Below, in pieces: positions 61,995-64,000 of a stretch of DNA of 64,000 bases (its first letter is position 1; every line of letters begins with the position of its first letter). The notes below the pieces were generated by a model. That model ran no database searches, was not told the origin of the DNA, and was given only the letters and a program-made list of their open reading frames with translations. The stretch is from Streptomyces gilvus (lineage in GTDB: Bacteria > Actinomycetota > Actinomycetes > Streptomycetales > Streptomycetaceae), in assembly GCF_022513565.1 (NCBI RefSeq), contig NZ_JAKWBE010000001.1:248001-312000 (forward strand). The letters run 5' to 3'. A program made the translations under genes and the position numbers.

Positions 61995-64000
61995 GTGCAC
62001 GGGAACGACCGCACCACCCGCACCGAAGGACTCACCACGTACAGACGACGCTTCCGCCGAGCGGTCGCCCTCCTCGGCGGCGCGCTCCTCGCCGGAGCGT
62101 CACTCACCCTCACCACACCCCAGGCCGGCGCAGCCGTCGCCGACCCGGCAGCCGCCCCCGCCGCGGCGGAGGACTTCCAGCAGGTCACCCTCGCCAAGGG
62201 GGAGGCGGAGGTCGGCGAACCCATGTCGCTCGCCGTCCTGCCCGACCGCTCCGTCCTGCACACCTCACGCGACGGCGAGCTGCGGCTCACGGACGCCGCC
62301 GGCAACACCAGGCTGGTCGGCAAGCTCGACGTCTACTCCCACGACGAGGAAGGGCTCCAAGGCGTCGGAGTGGACCCGGACTTCGCGACCAACCGCGCCA
62401 TCTACCTCTACTACGCGCCCCCGTTGAACACCCCGGCCGGTGACGCCCCCGAGACGGGCACCGCGGCCGACTTCGCCCCCTTCGACGGCGTCAACCGCCT
62501 CTCCCGCTTCGTGCTGAAGGCCGACGGCACCCTCGACACCGCCAGCGAGAAGAAGGTCATCGACATCCCGGCCTCCCGCGGACTGTGCTGCCACGTCGGC
62601 GGCGACATCGACTTCGACGCGGCCGGCAACCTGTACCTGTCGACGGGCGACGACACCAACCCCTTCCAGTCGGACGGCTACACGCCCATCGACGAGCGCG
62701 CCGACCGCAACCCCGCCTTCGACGCCCAGCGTTCCGCGGGCAACACCAACGATCTGCGCGGCAAGATCCTGCGTATCAAGGTGAACGCCGACGGCTCGTA
62801 CTCCATCCCCGACGGCAACCTCTTCGCGCCCGGCACCGACAAGACGCGGCCCGAGATCTACGCGATGGGCTTCCGCAACCCGTTCCGCTTCAGCGTCGAC
62901 AAGAAGACGGGCATCGTCTACGTCGGCGACTACGGCCCCGACGCCGGCGCCGCCGACCCGGCCCGCGGCCCGGCCGGCCAGGTCGAGTTCGCGCGCGTCA
63001 CCGGCCCCGGCAACTTCGGCTGGCCGTACTGCACCGGCGCCAACGACGCCTACGTGGACTACGACTTCGCCACGAAGACCTCGGGCAGCTCCTTCGACTG
63101 CCAGGCCCCGAAGAACAACTCCCCGCACAACACCGGCCTCACCGACCTGCCCCCGGCCCAGCCCGCCTGGATCCCCTACAACGGCCCGTCCGTACCGGAG
63201 TTCGGCGACGGCTCCGAGTCCCCGATGGGCGGTCCGGTCTACCACTACGACGCCTCCCTCGACTCGCCCGTCAAGTTCCCCGAGGCATACGACGGGAACT
63301 TCTTCGCCGGTGAGTTCGGCCGCCGCTGGATCAAGCGGATCGTGAGCGACGCCGACGGCACCGTGCAGTCCGTCAACGCCATCCCGTGGACCGGCACCCA
63401 GGTGATGGACATGGCCTTCGGACCCGACGGCGCGCTGTACGTCCTCGACTACGGCACCTCGTGGTTCGGCGGCGACGACAACTCCGGTCTGTACCGCATC
63501 GAGAACGCCACCGACGGCCACTCCCCGGTGGCCCAGGCCGCGGCGAGCAGCACCTCCGGACAGGCCCCGCTGAAGGCGCGGTTCTCCTCCGCGGGTTCGT
63601 CGGACCAGGACGGTGACGCCCTCACCTACAGCTGGGACTTCGGCGACGGAGGCAAGTCGACGGCGGCGAACCCGACGTACAAGTACAAGAAGAACGGCAC
63701 CTACACCGCGACCCTGACGGCGAAGGACCCCAGCGGCCGTACCGGCAGCGCGAGCGTTCAGATCGTCGTCGGCAACACGGCACCGCGGGTGACCGTCGAA
63801 CTCCCGCGTGACGGCCAGCTGTTCAGCTTCGGTGACGCGATCCCGTTCAAGGTGAGGGTCACCGACCCGGAGGACGGAACGGCCGTCGACTGCGCCAAGG
63901 TCAAGGTCACCTTCGTCCTCGGCCATGACACCCACGGCCACCCGATCACCTCGGCGAACGGCTGCACCGGCACCCTCCAGACCACCGCCGACGGCGGCCA
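61995..64000 (+). CDS. Secreted PQQ-type glucose/sorbosone dehydrogenase-like protein with PKD domain (3' end outside window)
   Basis: An exported protein, 668 residues visible and still open at base 64000. GTG 61995 is chosen because GGAGG lies 5 bases upstream; ATG 61983 is possible. A signal peptide of about 50 residues precedes DFQQVTLAKGEAEVG. The dehydrogenase propeller covers about 55-510 with the catalytic-type LCCHVGGDIDFDAAGNLYLS, GNFGWPYC and MDMAFGPDGALYVLDYG. A PKD domain follows at about 515-595 (YSWDFGDGG). It probably oxidises sugars outside the cell, feeding the importer and dehydrogenase upstream. Confidence 0.85.
   Translation, partial: MHGNDRTTRTEGLTTYRRRFRRAVALLGGALLAGASLTLTTPQAGAAVADPAAAPAAAEDFQQVTLAKGEAEVGEPMSLAVLPDRSVLHTSRDGELRLTDAAGNTRLVGKLDVYSHDEEGLQGVGVDPDFATNRAIYLYYAPPLNTPAGDAPETGTAADFAPFDGVNRLSRFVLKADGTLDTASEKKVIDIPASRGLCCHVGGDIDFDAAGNLYLSTGDDTNPFQSDGYTPIDERADRNPAFDAQRSAGNTNDLRGKILRIKVNADGSYSIPDGNLFAPGTDKTRPEIYAMGFRNPFRFSVDKKTGIVYVGDYGPDAGAADPARGPAGQVEFARVTGPGNFGWPYCTGANDAYVDYDFATKTSGSSFDCQAPKNNSPHNTGLTDLPPAQPAWIPYNGPSVPEFGDGSESPMGGPVYHYDASLDSPVKFPEAYDGNFFAGEFGRRWIKRIVSDADGTVQSVNAIPWTGTQVMDMAFGPDGALYVLDYGTSWFGGDDNSGLYRIENATDGHSPVAQAAASSTSGQAPLKARFSSAGSSDQDGDALTYSWDFGDGGKSTAANPTYKYKKNGTYTATLTAKDPSGRTGSASVQIVVGNTAPRVTVELPRDGQLFSFGDAIPFKVRVTDPEDGTAVDCAKVKVTFVLGHDTHGHPITSANGCTGTLQTTADGG

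Overview
The window is high-GC actinobacterial DNA, almost certainly Streptomyces or a close relative. Signs are the strong third-position GC bias, frequent GTG starts, short intergenic gaps, many secreted CBM2 cellulases, CebR-type operators (TGGGAGCGCTCCCA), DUF5753-type XRE regulators and an FCD GntR regulator. No tRNA, rRNA, CRISPR array, transposase or phage gene was seen.

Layout. (1) 1-10.8 kb: end of a phosphodiesterase-like gene, a MoxR ATPase/VWA-HExxH pair, an OsmC protein, an extra DnaK with a HAIR-like promoter element, an orphan NarJ-type chaperone, an XRE regulator with a methyltransferase, a second XRE regulator, a pterin carbinolamine dehydratase and another methyltransferase. 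(2) 10.7-21 kb: a scar joining two truncated genes (a rhamnogalacturonan lyase and a DUF1579-like remnant), then a cellulase cluster, GH74 and GH48 on minus and GH5 and GH6 on plus, diverging from a region with two CebR-type operators. (3) 21-26.7 kb: phytanoyl-CoA-dioxygenase-like protein, a His-rich methyltransferase, a GH75 chitosanase with a CsnR-type palindrome, an EamA transporter, an ABM-like protein and an aldo/keto reductase. (4) 27.0-36.5 kb: a tight five-gene operon of secreted, multi-domain pectin/rhamnogalacturonan enzymes with unusual fusions (GH28 + GH29-like + CBM32; GH27 + GH18-like; CBM + FN3 + PQQ-type sugar dehydrogenase). (5) 36.5-44.2 kb: long-chain acyl-CoA ligase, LysR with a divergent SBF transporter, a DUF4185 protein, a quinone oxidoreductase divergent from a MarR regulator with a clear operator, and a YecD-like isochorismatase-fold protein. 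(6) 44.4-54.4 kb: a formate dehydrogenase operon on minus (ketopantoate-reductase-like, catalytic molybdopterin subunit, NuoE/F-like subunit, NuoG-like Fe-S subunit, FdhD), divergent from an oxalate/formate-type MFS transporter with its 45-residue small subunit, then a FabH-like ketosynthase and an FCD GntR regulator whose upstream region shares a 9-bp core with the divergent promoter. (7) 54.6-64 kb: a ROK regulator and ribose-type ABC importer, a Gfo/Idh/MocA dehydrogenase, a sugar isomerase/epimerase, and a secreted PQQ-type dehydrogenase with a PKD domain running off the end.

The theme is extracellular plant-polymer breakdown with uptake and oxidation of the products, plus a self-contained formate/oxalate module. 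The most unusual item is the formate dehydrogenase. Its N-terminal Fe-S region, including the [4Fe-4S] domain that normally begins the molybdopterin chain, is on a separate gene placed two genes downstream of the catalytic gene.

Family calls come from reading motifs by eye; no database search was run.
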